Shown piece after piece: positions 1 through 7,236 of a stretch of 13,008 nucleotides of DNA. The stretch spans positions 1 through 13,008 of the forward strand of contig JAFGQA010000244.1 in NCBI GenBank assembly GCA_016935885.1, given 5' to 3'. Below the pieces are notes generated by a model. The model was not told where the DNA came from. It saw nothing but the letters and a program-made list of their open reading frames with translations, and ran no database searches. Every line of letters starts with the position of its first letter. Positions within the stretch are counted from its first letter, which is position 1. A program made the position numbers and the translations under genes. This DNA is from Phycisphaerae bacterium. GTDB taxonomy: Bacteria > Planctomycetota > Phycisphaerae > UBA1845 > UTPLA1.

Positions 1-5
1 GCTGT

Positions 6-85
6 GGCACCGGCGTCTCGCCGGTGGTTTTTACGGTCAGGAACGACGTTTCCGATCCGCTGTTTTCCCTTTTACCACGGGCTGC
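6..85 (+). repeat. Dispersed 80-bp element, copy A, at the gyrA 3' end
   Basis: This stretch matches 11035-11117 in the same orientation. The core 48-78 is identical to 11079-11109 at 29 of 31 positions. It opens with a perfect hairpin, CACCGGCG / CGCCGGTG (8-15 and 19-26, 3-base loop), followed on the plus strand by GTTTTTA. That end therefore resembles an intrinsic terminator for any plus-strand transcript entering from the left. The last bases of the element run into the gyrA stop codon (85-87). The function of the element is unknown. Confidence 0.8.
8..32 (+). terminator. Possible intrinsic terminator reading rightward
   Basis: An 8-bp GC-rich stem with a TCT loop is followed by a short T-run on the plus strand. 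It would end plus-strand transcription coming from outside the window. On the minus strand, the direction of gyrA, the hairpin has no T-run after it. The second copy of this repeat (11035-11057) has the hairpin but lacks the T-run, so the terminator role may be incidental to the repeat. Confidence 0.4.
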
Positions 86-2772
86 TAAGTCTGCTGCCCG
101 GACGAATCGGGCTGATCCTCCGATACGTCTGGCGACCCGCCGACCTCAGGCCCGTCGGGGAGTGCCTCGACTTCCGGAGGCGTCTCCTGCGTGGCAGCGT
201 GTGCGTCGGCCGACGCGGGTGGCCCGGTCGTCCCATGATCTTCCGCGTCGTTCTCGTCGCCATTCTCGTCCTTTGCGATGCGTGCGACTGAAACAAGCTT
301 GTCGCCGGAGTCAGGTCGAATAATTCTGACGCCCTGTGTCGCACGGCTGATCTCACGCATCTGAGAAACGCCGGTCCGCAGCATGATCCCCTTTGCCGTT
401 ATCAGCATCAGTTCGTCCTCGTCCCTGACGGCCTTCAGGGCGACGACGACGCCGTTCCGCTCGGTGACACGGATGTTGATGACGCCTCCGGCCCCGCGCT
501 TCGTCAGGCGATACTCAGCGATGTCCGTACGCTTGCCGAATCCGTTTTCGCAGACTGTCAGCAGGCTCATGCCCGGACGGATCACGACCATGTCGACCAC
601 CCGGTCGTCTCGTTTCAGCGCCACGCCCCTGACGCCTGCTGCCCCACGGCCCATCGCTCGGACTTCGCTCTGCTTGAAGCGCACGGCCATGCCGTGACGC
701 GTCCCCAGCACGATCTCGTCCTCTTCCTCCGTCAGCTCGACGTTGATGAGCGAGTCGTCGGGATCCAGCCCAATGGCGATGATGCCGCTGGGACGCGGCC
801 TGGAAAACGCCCCCAACGCCGTCTTCTTCACCTTTCCTTTGGCGGTTGCGAAGAATACAAACGTCTCCTCAAACGCCGAAACACGCAGGACGGCCGTGTA
901 GCACTCGTTCTCCTGCAACTTCAGCAGGTTGGCGATCGATCTGCCTCGAGCCGTCCTGGCCATTTCCGGGATGTCATAAACCTTTAGCCAGTAGACGCGC
1001 CCCCGGTTCGTGAAGAACAGCAGATAGTCGTGCGTCGTGGCGACGAACAGGTCTTCCAGGAAGTCGCCCTCTTTGGTGTCGCTGGCCCGCTTGCCCCGTC
1101 CCCCTCGACCCTGGCGCCGGTAGGCGTCCGGCGAGACGCGCTTGGTGTAGCCCTCGTGAGAGATCGTCACGATCATCGGCGCGTCTTCGATCAGGTCCTC
1201 CATGATGAACTCGCCGACCGCCCCGGTGATCTCCGTGCGGCGTTTGTCGGCGTACTTCGCCTTCATCTCGTAGACGTCTTCTCGAATGACGTCCAGGACC
1301 AGCGCCGGGTCTCGCAGGACCGCCTGATAACCCTCGATCTCCTCCACGAGCTTACCGTACTCCTGCGCCAGCTTCTCCACCTCCAGGCCCGTCAGACGCT
1401 GCAACTGCATCGCAAGAATCGCCTTGGCTTGCACCCCGGTCAGGAATTGATCCTCCGCCATCGCCTGTCGCGCGAAGCCCTCCGGCAGCAAGGTCGCCAG
1501 CGTGGCCGATTCCGCCAGCCGAAGCCGCCGCTCCATCAAACGATCCCTCGCCACCTCGGGATCCGCCGATGACTTGATCAGCTCGATGATCGCGTCGATG
1601 TCCCCCACTGCCAGGATCAGGCCCTCCAGAACGTGCGCCCGCTGCCTGGCCTTCCTCAGCAGATATCGCGTACGCCGCGTGACGACTTCCTTGCGGTGAT
1701 CCAGGTAGTGCCCCATCAACCGCTTCAACGACATCGTCTGCGGCTGCTTCCCGACCAACGCGATATTCATAACCGTATAGTTGGTCTGAAGCGGCGTGTG
1801 CCGAAACAGCTTGTTCAGCACGACCTCCTCGCTGACGCCGCCCTTGCACTCGACCACCAGCCGAATCGGGTTCTTCCGGTCGGACTCGTCCCGGATGTCG
1901 CTGATCTCGTTGAGACGTCCGTCTTTCACGCCGGCGGCGATCCGCTCCGTGATCGTGCTCCTCAAGATGTTGAACGGGATCTCGTCCACAACGATCCGCT
2001 TGCGACCGCTCTTCATCTCCTCAACGTGCGTCCTGGCACGCAGCGTGATCGAACCCCGACCACGCGTGTAAGCGTCCACGATACCCTGCCGGCCGCAGAT
2101 CAGCCCGCCGGTCGGAAAATCCGGGCCGGGCACAATCTTCATCAGTTCCTCCACGGTGATGGCCGGGTTCTCGATCAGTCCCACCAGCGCGTCACAGATC
2201 TCACCCAGATTGTGCGGCGGCAGGTTCGTCGCCATCCCAACCGCGATACCGGTGCTGCCGTTCACAAGCAGGTTCGGGAACTTCGCCGGCAACACCGAAG
2301 GCTCCGTCCGCGTCTCGTCGTAGTTCGGAACGAAGTCCACCGTCTCCTTGTCAATGTCCTCCAGCATCTCCGTCGTCGGCGCCGCCATCCGCGCCTCGGT
2401 ATAACGCATGGCCGCCGGCGGGTCCCCATCGATCGACCCGAAGTTGCCCTGCCCGTCGATCAACGGATACCGCATGTTGAACGGCTGGGCCAGTCGGACC
2501 ATCGTCGGATACACCACCGCGTCACCGTGTGGGTGGTAATTGCCGGTCGTGTCGCCCGATATCTTCGCGCACTTTCGGTGCGGCGTGCGCGGACCGAGCT
2601 TCAGATCGTGCATCGCCGCCAGGATCCGCCGCTGCGACGGCTTCAACCCGTCCCGAACATCCGGCAAGGCGCGGGCGACAATCACGCTCATCGCGTACCG
2701 GAGGTACGAGTCCTGCATCTCGTCCACGATTTGAAGGTTTCTGGTCGACCTGGGCTGCTCCTGATCCGTCAT
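85..2772 (-). CDS. gyrA: DNA gyrase subunit A
   Basis: GyrA is the DNA-cleaving and rejoining subunit of the A2B2 gyrase, which adds negative supercoils using ATP bound by GyrB. The 895-residue product begins with the family N terminus ([20 protein letters not shown]). It carries HPHGD near residue 80, [11 protein letters not shown] near 107-117, and the catalytic tyrosine Tyr124 in AAMRYTE. A GyrA-box-like motif QGRGGRGK lies at about 554-561, opening the C-terminal beta-pinwheel; this box separates GyrA from ParC. Residues from about 832 to the end form an acidic, Pro/Ser/Asp-rich, probably disordered tail. The positions matching E. coli Ser83 and Asp87 are Ala85 and Pro89. I chose the ATG at 2772; a GTG codon directly precedes it in frame (2775). 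No strong Shine-Dalgarno is seen. No gyrB lies in the window. Identification is secure; only the start is uncertain. Confidence 0.97.
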   Translation of the reverse strand: MTDQEQPRSTRNLQIVDEMQDSYLRYAMSVIVARALPDVRDGLKPSQRRILAAMHDLKLGPRTPHRKCAKISGDTTGNYHPHGDAVVYPTMVRLAQPFNMRYPLIDGQGNFGSIDGDPPAAMRYTEARMAAPTTEMLEDIDKETVDFVPNYDETRTEPSVLPAKFPNLLVNGSTGIAVGMATNLPPHNLGEICDALVGLIENPAITVEELMKIVPGPDFPTGGLICGRQGIVDAYTRGRGSITLRARTHVEEMKSGRKRIVVDEIPFNILRSTITERIAAGVKDGRLNEISDIRDESDRKNPIRLVVECKGGVSEEVVLNKLFRHTPLQTNYTVMNIALVGKQPQTMSLKRLMGHYLDHRKEVVTRRTRYLLRKARQRAHVLEGLILAVGDIDAIIELIKSSADPEVARDRLMERRLRLAESATLATLLPEGFARQAMAEDQFLTGVQAKAILAMQLQRLTGLEVEKLAQEYGKLVEEIEGYQAVLRDPALVLDVIREDVYEMKAKYADKRRTEITGAVGEFIMEDLIEDAPMIVTISHEGYTKRVSPDAYRRQGRGGRGKRASDTKEGDFLEDLFVATTHDYLLFFTNRGRVYWLKVYDIPEMARTARGRSIANLLKLQENECYTAVLRVSAFEETFVFFATAKGKVKKTALGAFSRPRPSGIIAIGLDPDDSLINVELTEEEDEIVLGTRHGMAVRFKQSEVRAMGRGAAGVRGVALKRDDRVVDMVVIRPGMSLLTVCENGFGKRTDIAEYRLTKRGAGGVINIRVTERNGVVVALKAVRDEDELMLITAKGIMLRTGVSQMREISRATQGVRIIRPDSGDKLVSVARIAKDENGDENDAEDHGTTGPPASADAHAATQETPPEVEALPDGPEVGGSPDVSEDQPDSSGQQT

Positions 2773-2788
2773 CACACAATCTCATCCG

Positions 2789-2811
2789 CCGGTCGAGGCA
2801 AACACGACCGG
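2789..2811 (-). promoter_or_regulatory. Hairpin in the gyrA leader
   Basis: A perfect 7-bp inverted repeat, CCGGTCG (2789-2795) and CGACCGG (2805-2811), flanks a 9-base loop. In the gyrA mRNA it would fold 16 bases upstream of the ATG, just before the region where the ribosome docks. It could modulate gyrA translation or bind a protein as DNA. This is a structural observation only. Confidence 0.4.
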
Positions 2812-2866
2812 ACGCCAATGGAAACTCCTCTCCGTCGGGCCCCTGCAACCCCCTCCAAGACCCTGG

Positions 2867-2872
2867 ATTATA
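2867..2872 (-). promoter_or_regulatory. Possible -10 box for gyrA
   Basis: ATTATAAT at 2867-2874 is self-complementary, so TATAAT reads on both strands. On the minus strand it lies about 95 bases upstream of the gyrA start, leaving a leader that holds the hairpin at 2789-2811. No convincing -35 hexamer is seen at the usual spacing, so the call is weak. Confidence 0.3.
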
Positions 2873-2928
2873 ATCTCGATGGGCCCCCTGCACGAGTGCT
2901 CCGGATTGCAACCCTCCTCGAAAGGCCC

Positions 2929-3040
2929 GTGACACCCCCGGCGGCACTCGATGACGGTGACACTTCCGGCGGCACTCGATGATGGTAACACTCCCGGCCG
3001 CACTCGATGATGGTAACACTCCCGGCCGCACTCGATGACG
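2929..3040. repeat. Tandem array of four 28-bp units
   Basis: The units are 2929-2956, 2957-2984, 2985-3012 and 3013-3040, directly abutting and of identical length. Each begins GTGACAC or GTAACAC and ends GCACTCGATGAYG. Units 3 and 4 differ only at their penultimate base. The period is not a multiple of three, so the array is not coding. There are no spacers, so it is not a CRISPR. It ends exactly where the palindrome at 3041 begins and lies about 55-170 bases upstream of the possible gyrA -10 box. Confidence 0.9.
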
Positions 3041-3068
3041 GGTGCCACGGGCGGCTTGTCCGCCCGTG
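3041..3068 (+). repeat. GGTGC-headed covarying palindrome, copy 1
   Basis: GGTGC is followed by a perfect 9-bp stem, CACGGGCGG (3046-3054) and CCGCCCGTG (3060-3068), with loop CTTGT. It belongs to the same family as the copies at 12100, 12147, 12869 and 12923. Stem bases differ between copies but stay paired. It resembles REP-type elements; no cognate transposase is in the window. Confidence 0.8.
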
Positions 3069-3095
3069 TGGTCTCCCTGGTGGGCGCATGGGGCA

Positions 3096-3118
3096 TACTC
3101 ACTGGCAGGCAGTACGTG
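3096..3118 (+). repeat. Decayed remnant of the same palindrome family
   Basis: CACTGGCAG at 3100-3108 equals the left arm of the copies at 12874 and 12928. The CTTGC loop and part of the right arm are missing, leaving GCAGTACG. It is probably a deletion derivative, but it is short enough that chance cannot be excluded. Confidence 0.35.
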
Positions 3119-3142
3119 TTTGGCCTTCAAACGGGATGGCAT

Positions 3143-3187
3143 GGGTAACGAACGACACGTCCCACGTGGGCGGGTCGCTCATTACCC
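3143..3187. repeat. 45-bp imperfect palindrome
   Basis: The left arm from GGGTAACGAACGAC and the right arm ending GTCGCTCATTACCC are near-complementary around the centre CCCACGTGGG (3161-3170). A few mismatches and one bulge interrupt the stem. A second GGGTAA...TTTACCC unit follows at 3216-3253. As RNA or extruded DNA it would form a stem of about 20 bp. Confidence 0.6.
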
Positions 3188-3215
3188 GTAGGAACGGGCT
3201 CGAATGGATGCCCAC

Positions 3216-3253
3216 GGGTAAGCTCCGCCGCCGCTGGCGGCCCCCCTTTACCC
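3216..3253. repeat. Second GGGTAA-bounded imperfect palindrome
   Basis: GGGTAA (3216-3221) pairs with TTTACCC (3247-3253), and the inner GCCGCC pairs with GGCGGC around a short loop. Like the palindrome at 3143-3187 it is bounded by GGGTAA and TTACCC with CATG nearby, suggesting one family in two copies. Confidence 0.5.
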
Positions 3254-3301
3254 ATGCCACGCCGCTAAACACATGCCCAACTCGAGCTTGTGGCAAACAC
3301 G

Positions 3302-3319
3302 CGTCGGCTGAAGCCGACG
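3302..3319. repeat. Perfect 8-bp hairpin
   Basis: CGTCGGCT and AGCCGACG are separated by two bases. There is no T-run on either side, so it is not a standard terminator. From its setting in a repeat-filled gap it is probably another dispersed palindromic element. Confidence 0.45.
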
Positions 3320-3443
3320 TTGGAATCAGAGCCCCAGCTTCAGACAGCCGCCCAATCCGTCGTGCACGCCGGACGCCCGTCGAGCTTATGCTCGCACGCA
3401 GTCCATCTGAATTACCCGGGTGACCACGCTCATGATTCGCGGT

Positions 3444-3472
3444 TTGATTCACGCTGACAAAACAAATACAAT
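3444..3472 (+). promoter_or_regulatory. Sigma70-like promoter for the coiled-coil gene
   Basis: TTGATT (3444-3449) and TACAAT (3467-3472) are separated by exactly 17 bases, close to the TTGACA/TATAAT consensus. Transcription would start near 3479. That is downstream of the in-frame GTG at 3476 and so favours the ATG at 3515 as the start of the next gene. Confidence 0.6.
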
Positions 3473-3514
3473 GCCGTGGTAACCCTCAGGAAGACCCGGA
3501 ACCCCCCAGATCCC

Positions 3515-4720
3515 ATGAGCGCTTGGTGGAAGAAGGTTATCACGGTGCTGACCGGCGATCAGCTTGACCAGCCGGGGGAGGGGGATTCTGAGCCTGTGCC
3601 AGCCCAAGGCCACACGCCGCAATCTGCATCTGCCCGTGACTGCCCTCCGGAGCCCACACCCATGCCGGAACTTGACACAACCTCCAACCGGGACCAGGCC
3701 ACCGATGAGCTTCGCGATCGCGTGGAAGACCTCGCCGAGAGTATCGAAAAACACGTCGAAGGGGTGGCCTCCCACTCCGGCCAAATCCAGGCGAGCGTTG
3801 ACCGCCTTGCTGCCACGCTCGGAAGACACATCGAAGAGGCCGCTTCCGGCTCCGGCCAAATCCAGACCAGTGTTGGCCATCTTGCTGACACCCTCGGAAG
3901 GCACATTGAGGAAACGGCCTCCCGCTCCGACCAAACCCAAGCCAGCATGGATCGCCTCGTTGACACGGTCGAAAGGCACATCAGTGGGGCCGATTCCCAA
4001 TCCGACCGAATCCAGGCCAGCGTCGGCCATCTGGCCGAGACCGCTGAGAAGCACCTTGGCGATGAAGGCACGCGCGCCGGCCAGATTCTGTCAACGATGG
4101 GTCGGCTTTCCACCGCGATGGACGAACAGGCCGCCGCGCGGAAGACCCTGAACGGCGATCTGGCGCAATTGCTGGAAACCACGCAGGCCACGCAAGACCA
4201 CACGCAGCGTCTGCGGGAGATCGTAGCCAGCCTTCCGGAAATCGCCGCCGCCCAGGCCGAGTCCGTTGGCAACCTCGATCAGCGCCTGGATACCGTGGAG
4301 CAGCGAACGGTCACTGTCTCCGATGCCGTGGCCGCGGTCGGCCGCAGCATCGAGGAGATGAGGGAGACCTTGGCGGAACTTCGCCGTTGGCTCGCAGGTC
4401 TCCAGAAGGCCGACACCGAGTTGGCAACCCATCAACGGCAAATCGCCGAGGCCCTCAACGGCCTCTACGAGCGGACCACGCAGGTCACCCAGCTATTCAA
4501 GGGCAACGCTCAGAAGCTCAAGCAGTTGGCGGAAATCCCCCAGCAGTGCCGGGAATTGCGAGAGCAAATCACCATGGAGGGCCACAACGTCGCCAGGGCC
4601 TGCGACGAAACCAAGGCGGAGGTTGGCAGCACCGCCGGGCGCTGCACGATCGCCATCGTGTTCTCAATCATTGCCGCCGTCGCCGCCGCGGCCGCCGCGG
4701 TGGGCGTCTTCCTCAAGTAG
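3515..4720 (+). CDS. Tail-anchored coiled-coil protein with five 25-residue repeats
   Basis: I do not recognise a named family. The 401-residue product has a short N terminus (MSAWWKKVITVL), then a Pro/Ser-rich acidic linker to about residue 60. Five head-to-tail 25-residue repeats follow at residues 78-202, with pattern RHIEEaaSxSgQIQaSvghL. A long Gln/Glu/Ala-rich coiled-coil stretch runs to about 370, with no Pro-rich break. The last ~25 residues are a hydrophobic Ala/Val/Ile segment ending VGVFLK, which reads as a C-terminal membrane anchor. No signal peptide or enzymatic motif is seen. The 25-residue period can be made from 7+7+11, so a continuous helical bundle is plausible (inference). 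It may be a membrane-tethered scaffold or chemoreceptor-like helical rod. An in-frame GTG at 3476 lies upstream of the predicted transcription start and was rejected. The nearest AGGAAG (3488-3493) is too far from the ATG to be a convincing ribosome binding site. Confidence 0.85.
   Translation: MSAWWKKVITVLTGDQLDQPGEGDSEPVPAQGHTPQSASARDCPPEPTPMPELDTTSNRDQATDELRDRVEDLAESIEKHVEGVASHSGQIQASVDRLAATLGRHIEEAASGSGQIQTSVGHLADTLGRHIEETASRSDQTQASMDRLVDTVERHISGADSQSDRIQASVGHLAETAEKHLGDEGTRAGQILSTMGRLSTAMDEQAAARKTLNGDLAQLLETTQATQDHTQRLREIVASLPEIAAAQAESVGNLDQRLDTVEQRTVTVSDAVAAVGRSIEEMRETLAELRRWLAGLQKADTELATHQRQIAEALNGLYERTTQVTQLFKGNAQKLKQLAEIPQQCRELREQITMEGHNVARACDETKAEVGSTAGRCTIAIVFSIIAAVAAAAAAVGVFLK
3746..4120 (+). 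repeat. Five in-frame 75-bp coding repeats
   Basis: The units are 3746-3820, 3821-3895, 3896-3970, 3971-4045 and 4046-4120, all exactly 75 bp. Units 2 and 3 both begin GRHIEE; the last unit (EKHLGDEGTRAGQILSTMGRL) is the most diverged. The exact length suggests growth by tandem duplication or unequal crossing-over. Confidence 0.9.
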
Positions 4721-4837
4721 CGTCGATTGACAGCCTGTCCGGCGCCGGGTAGGCTCATCGCATTCGCGGCTTCGGAGGAAGCGGGGCCGCCGTGACGGCA
4801 AAGCCCTTGTTGGCGTCTTGTCTTGCGACCACCTGTC

Positions 4838-5296
4838 ATGGACTATCGATTTGGACATTTCATCCGCTTTGCTTTGGGCGTCGTTCTGATCGGTGGCTGC
4901 GCGAAGGAACCCGCCACACCGACGGTTCGCGAAGCCAGCGCCAGTCCCTATGTGCGCGACCTCCCGCTCCCGGCCGGTTTCAGGCTTGATGAGCGGCGAT
5001 CCGAGGAGAAGGTCACCGCAGGTTCCCGGTTCGTCAAGCACGTTTACGAGGGCAATGACGGGCTTCAGGCGGTCAAGAATTTCTATCAGCATTACATGCC
5101 GCAGTCGAACTGGGAGTTGACCAAACAGAGCCTCGACAAGGGCGTGTATCTACTGAACTACCGCAAAGGTCCGGAGGTGTGTGAGATCAGGATTGAGCGC
5201 ATGCCCTCTGGCATCTTTGACGCCGTCACGCAGGTCCGTGCTACCATCCAACCGAGCGACATGGAGACGTCGGCCCGAATGCCGACTGAGGAGTGA
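4838..5296 (+). CDS. Small exported lipoprotein
   Basis: The 152-residue product has a lipoprotein signal: basic and aromatic residues (DYRFGHFIRF), a hydrophobic stretch, then the lipobox IGGC with the predicted lipidated cysteine at Cys21. After a short linker a compact domain runs from about residue 45 (LPLPAGF) to the end. It contains VYEGNDGLQAVKNFYQHYMP and a central CEIRIER strand. The general form, a small lipoprotein with an FYxxxMPxxxW motif followed by beta strands, occurs in many envelope proteins of unknown role; I cannot name a function. The ATG at 4838 puts the signal peptide at the terminus; a TTG further upstream (4823) only adds MRPPV. No Shine-Dalgarno is obvious. The stop codon overlaps the start of the next gene, so the two are probably co-translated. 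Confidence 0.85.
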   Translation: MDYRFGHFIRFALGVVLIGGCAKEPATPTVREASASPYVRDLPLPAGFRLDERRSEEKVTAGSRFVKHVYEGNDGLQAVKNFYQHYMPQSNWELTKQSLDKGVYLLNYRKGPEVCEIRIERMPSGIFDAVTQVRATIQPSDMETSARMPTEE

Positions 5297-6198
5297 TGAA
5301 GACCGAAAGACGCCAAGAACTACGCACCAATGAGTTATCGCAGCAGATCGAACAGATTGGCGATTACGTCAAGGAGAACGCCCTCGTGTTGACTGCTGTC
5401 GTCGTCGTGGCGGCCATCGCGGTCGGCGGTGGCTTCTGGTACGTCAATCAGCAGAAGAAGCACCTCCAAGATGGCTGGGCGACCTTGAGCAAGACGGCAG
5501 CGCTCGCCGATTCCGGCGCGTCCGTTGGCGTCTTCGAGTCGGTGGCCTTGGAGGATCTCAGCCCGGGCTTGACGGCCGAGGCCCTTTTGAAGGTCGGCGA
5601 CGCTGCGATGGCCAGCCTCATGAAGCCCGTCGGCTCGGATGCCGATTCAGCCGACGTGGGACCGTCCGATACAACGGACTGGGCGGCGAAGGCCGAAGGC
5701 GCCTACGGTGAGGTCGTGAGCCGATTCCCGGACAACTTGACCGCATTGGGCAAGGCAATGATCCTGCTGGGCGTTGTTGCTGAGGATCGGAACGACTTTG
5801 AGAAGGCGCGAACACGGTACAAGAAGGTGGTCGATGACAAGCGCTTCGCGCCGTATCCATTCCTCGAGCAGGCATCCTACCGCTTGGAGAACCTGGATAG
5901 CTGGGCGACGCCGGTCGTATTCCCTCCTCCTCAGGAGACCGTTCCACAGCCGCCTGCGGGTGAAGCGGACTCCTCCGCGGCAAGCGTAACGCCGACTACG
6001 ATCCAGCCTGTGGCGGCGGAGCCAGACGCCGACTCGGCTGCCACGGGAACGTCTGCCGAGTCGGCCGCCACCGACGCGACACCCAAGCCGGTAGCGGAAT
6101 CGACTGCGGACCCTACAGCCACTGGCGCAACGGGCAAGTCACCCCCGCCGTCGGCGGCGCCTTCTGCGAAGGCCACGACCGCGCCCGCCAACGGCTGA
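5296..6198 (+). CDS. One-pass membrane protein with TPR-like region
   Basis: The 300-residue product has a polar N-terminal segment (KTERRQELRTNELSQQIEQI), one transmembrane helix at about residues 29-50, then an extracytoplasmic helical domain. Residues near 135-200 show a TPR-like pattern: AYGEVVSRFPDN, then ALGKAMILLGVVAEDRNDFE and ARTRYKKVV. This layout matches YfgM-type, SecYEG-associated ancillary proteins in shape, but relatedness is inference. The last ~95 residues are low-complexity Ala/Pro/Thr/Ser/Glu, probably disordered. The ATG overlaps the upstream TGA by one base (TGATG), and GAGGAG sits just before it, only 2 bases away. Translational coupling with the lipoprotein gene is therefore likely, and the two proteins may share an envelope task. 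A GTG at 5293 is the alternative start. Confidence 0.85.
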   Translation: MKTERRQELRTNELSQQIEQIGDYVKENALVLTAVVVVAAIAVGGGFWYVNQQKKHLQDGWATLSKTAALADSGASVGVFESVALEDLSPGLTAEALLKVGDAAMASLMKPVGSDADSADVGPSDTTDWAAKAEGAYGEVVSRFPDNLTALGKAMILLGVVAEDRNDFEKARTRYKKVVDDKRFAPYPFLEQASYRLENLDSWATPVVFPPPQETVPQPPAGEADSSAASVTPTTIQPVAAEPDADSAATGTSAESAATDATPKPVAESTADPTATGATGKSPPPSAAPSAKATTAPANG

Positions 6199-6324
6199 CG
6201 CGGCATTCCGATGGGCGGATGCCTCCTTGCAGAGGCAAACGAAAGGCCGTCCTTCCGGCGACTGCCGGCCGAGCCGTCAGAAAGGGCCGGCGCGGAAACA
6301 GCTTGACGAGGATTGACGACTGAG

Positions 6325-7023
6325 ATGCTCCCTGACACGATCAAGACGCGCGGTTTCCATGCCGGTGTGCGATTCGCGCCCCATGCCTTGCTCGACAAGC
6401 ACCACAAGCAGCAGTTCCAGTTGAAATCCAGCGAAGGCTTCGACTGGCGCCGGCAGGAGTTCACTGACAAGGGCTGGTACCTCCTCAGTCCCCAGGCGGA
6501 GGGAGACCCGCGAAGCCAGCTCAAGCTGTCCGTTCAACCCGATCTGATGAACTTCGAGGACTACTTCCCCACCGGGCCGCTCGATGTGTTCTGCGACAAC
6601 ATGAAGCTTGCCTTGGAGTGCGTCGCCTCGGTGTTCAATCCCAAGATCATCGTGGGTTCCGGCGCCATCATCCGGATCACCGCACAATCCGAAGGCAAGG
6701 ACGCACGCGTCTTCCTCGGCCAGCAATGCCTACACCTCGACGACCGCCTGGGACCGTTGCGGCGACCGGTGCACGCGGTCGGGCTGAAGATGTTGCTGCC
6801 GCCGCTGCCCGGAAAGGACAAGCCCAACTGGCAGGTCGAGGTCAAGATTGAGTCCCTCGTCGAGGATGTTCGCCAGTTGTTCGTCGAGGTCGATGCGCGG
6901 TGGGCAAACCCGTCAAGCTGGGACCCGCAGGTCGTCGTCGATCGGATCAGGACGGCCCACGATTTCGCCACCCACGAAGTCGTCGACTTCCTGCAGCAAC
7001 TCGGCCATGGCGGCGAACCGTAA
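6325..7023 (+). CDS. Conserved-looking cytosolic protein of unknown function
   Basis: The 232-residue product has no signal peptide or membrane segment. It alternates strand-like and helical segments: an N-terminal GFHAGVRFAPHALL, a middle LKLSVQPDLMNFEDYFP, an ARVFLGQQCLHL strand, then LGPLRRPVHAVGLKMLLPP. The ending is VEVKIESLVEDVRQLFVEVDARW followed by a helical tail. That order, with an acidic strand before a final helix carrying a 'DRIRTAHD' segment, faintly recalls the TIGR04255 family; I regard this as weak inference. The ATG at 6325 was chosen; a TTG at 6313 is in frame, with GAGG lying too close to it. The gap of about 125 bases from the preceding gene leaves open whether it is in the same transcript. 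Confidence 0.75.
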   Translation: MLPDTIKTRGFHAGVRFAPHALLDKHHKQQFQLKSSEGFDWRRQEFTDKGWYLLSPQAEGDPRSQLKLSVQPDLMNFEDYFPTGPLDVFCDNMKLALECVASVFNPKIIVGSGAIIRITAQSEGKDARVFLGQQCLHLDDRLGPLRRPVHAVGLKMLLPPLPGKDKPNWQVEVKIESLVEDVRQLFVEVDARWANPSSWDPQVVVDRIRTAHDFATHEVVDFLQQLGHGGEP

Positions 7024-7058
7024 TAACCTAGAGCAGTTCACGCTTGCCTGCGACTGTG

Positions 7059-7103
7059 GCACGGGCGCCAAACCCCGTGAATCCACCGCCTTTGGCGGCG
7101 GTG
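7059..7103. terminator. Two adjacent hairpins between convergent genes
   Basis: CACGGG (7060-7065) can pair with CCCGTG (7074-7079), and CACCGCC pairs with GGCGGTG (within 7084-7103). They lie between the plus-strand gene ending at 7023 and the minus-strand gene ending at 7237, so a bidirectional terminator is plausible. No strong T-run follows on either strand. The left hairpin also resembles the start of the 80-bp dispersed element (GTGGCAC...GGCGCCAAA). Confidence 0.4.
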
Positions 7104-7236
7104 CCGCAGGTGCATCCAACCCGTGAAGTGCTTTGGGCCGCTCAGATGAGACCTGGGAAAGGCATTATCTACGCCCGTCGCCGCTGTGGGCCACAGGTTT
7201 CGGGCCAGGCCGGTGAATGGGCTCGTGATTCAGTTG

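Larger units (their letters stand above)
2773..3514. other. Gene-free, repeat-rich stretch between gyrA and the coiled-coil gene
   Basis: About 740 bases separate divergent genes. They hold the gyrA leader hairpin, a possible gyrA -10 box, four 28-bp tandem units, one covarying palindrome, a decayed relative of it, two longer GGGTAA-bounded palindromes, a perfect CGTCGGCT/AGCCGACG hairpin and the promoter of the rightward gene. Short open frames here overlap the repeats, start without ribosome binding sites and look non-coding. Confidence 0.7.

Noticed and set aside
4..323. Plus-strand ORFs at the left edge
   Set aside because: They overlap the 80-bp repeat and the gyrA 3' end, lack motifs and are Arg-rich shadow translations.
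1633..2982. 449-residue plus-strand ORF antisense to gyrA
   Set aside because: It is an Arg/His-rich shadow of gyrA caused by high GC at third positions, with no recognisable domain, and it runs into the repeat array.
2929..3040. CRISPR array
   Set aside because: The 28-bp units abut with no spacers and no cas gene is near; it is a plain tandem repeat.
2522..3142. 206-residue minus-strand ORF upstream of and over the gyrA start
   Set aside because: Its N-terminal part is a translation of the 28-bp repeats and the rest is out-of-frame gyrA.
3099..3452. Minus- and plus-strand ORFs in the gyrA-upstream gap
   Set aside because: They read through palindromes and tandem units, have no ribosome binding site and no recognisable domain.
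3476..3514. GTG start for the coiled-coil gene
   Set aside because: The promoter TTGATT-N17-TACAAT places transcript start near 3479, after the GTG; the ATG at 3515 is preferred.
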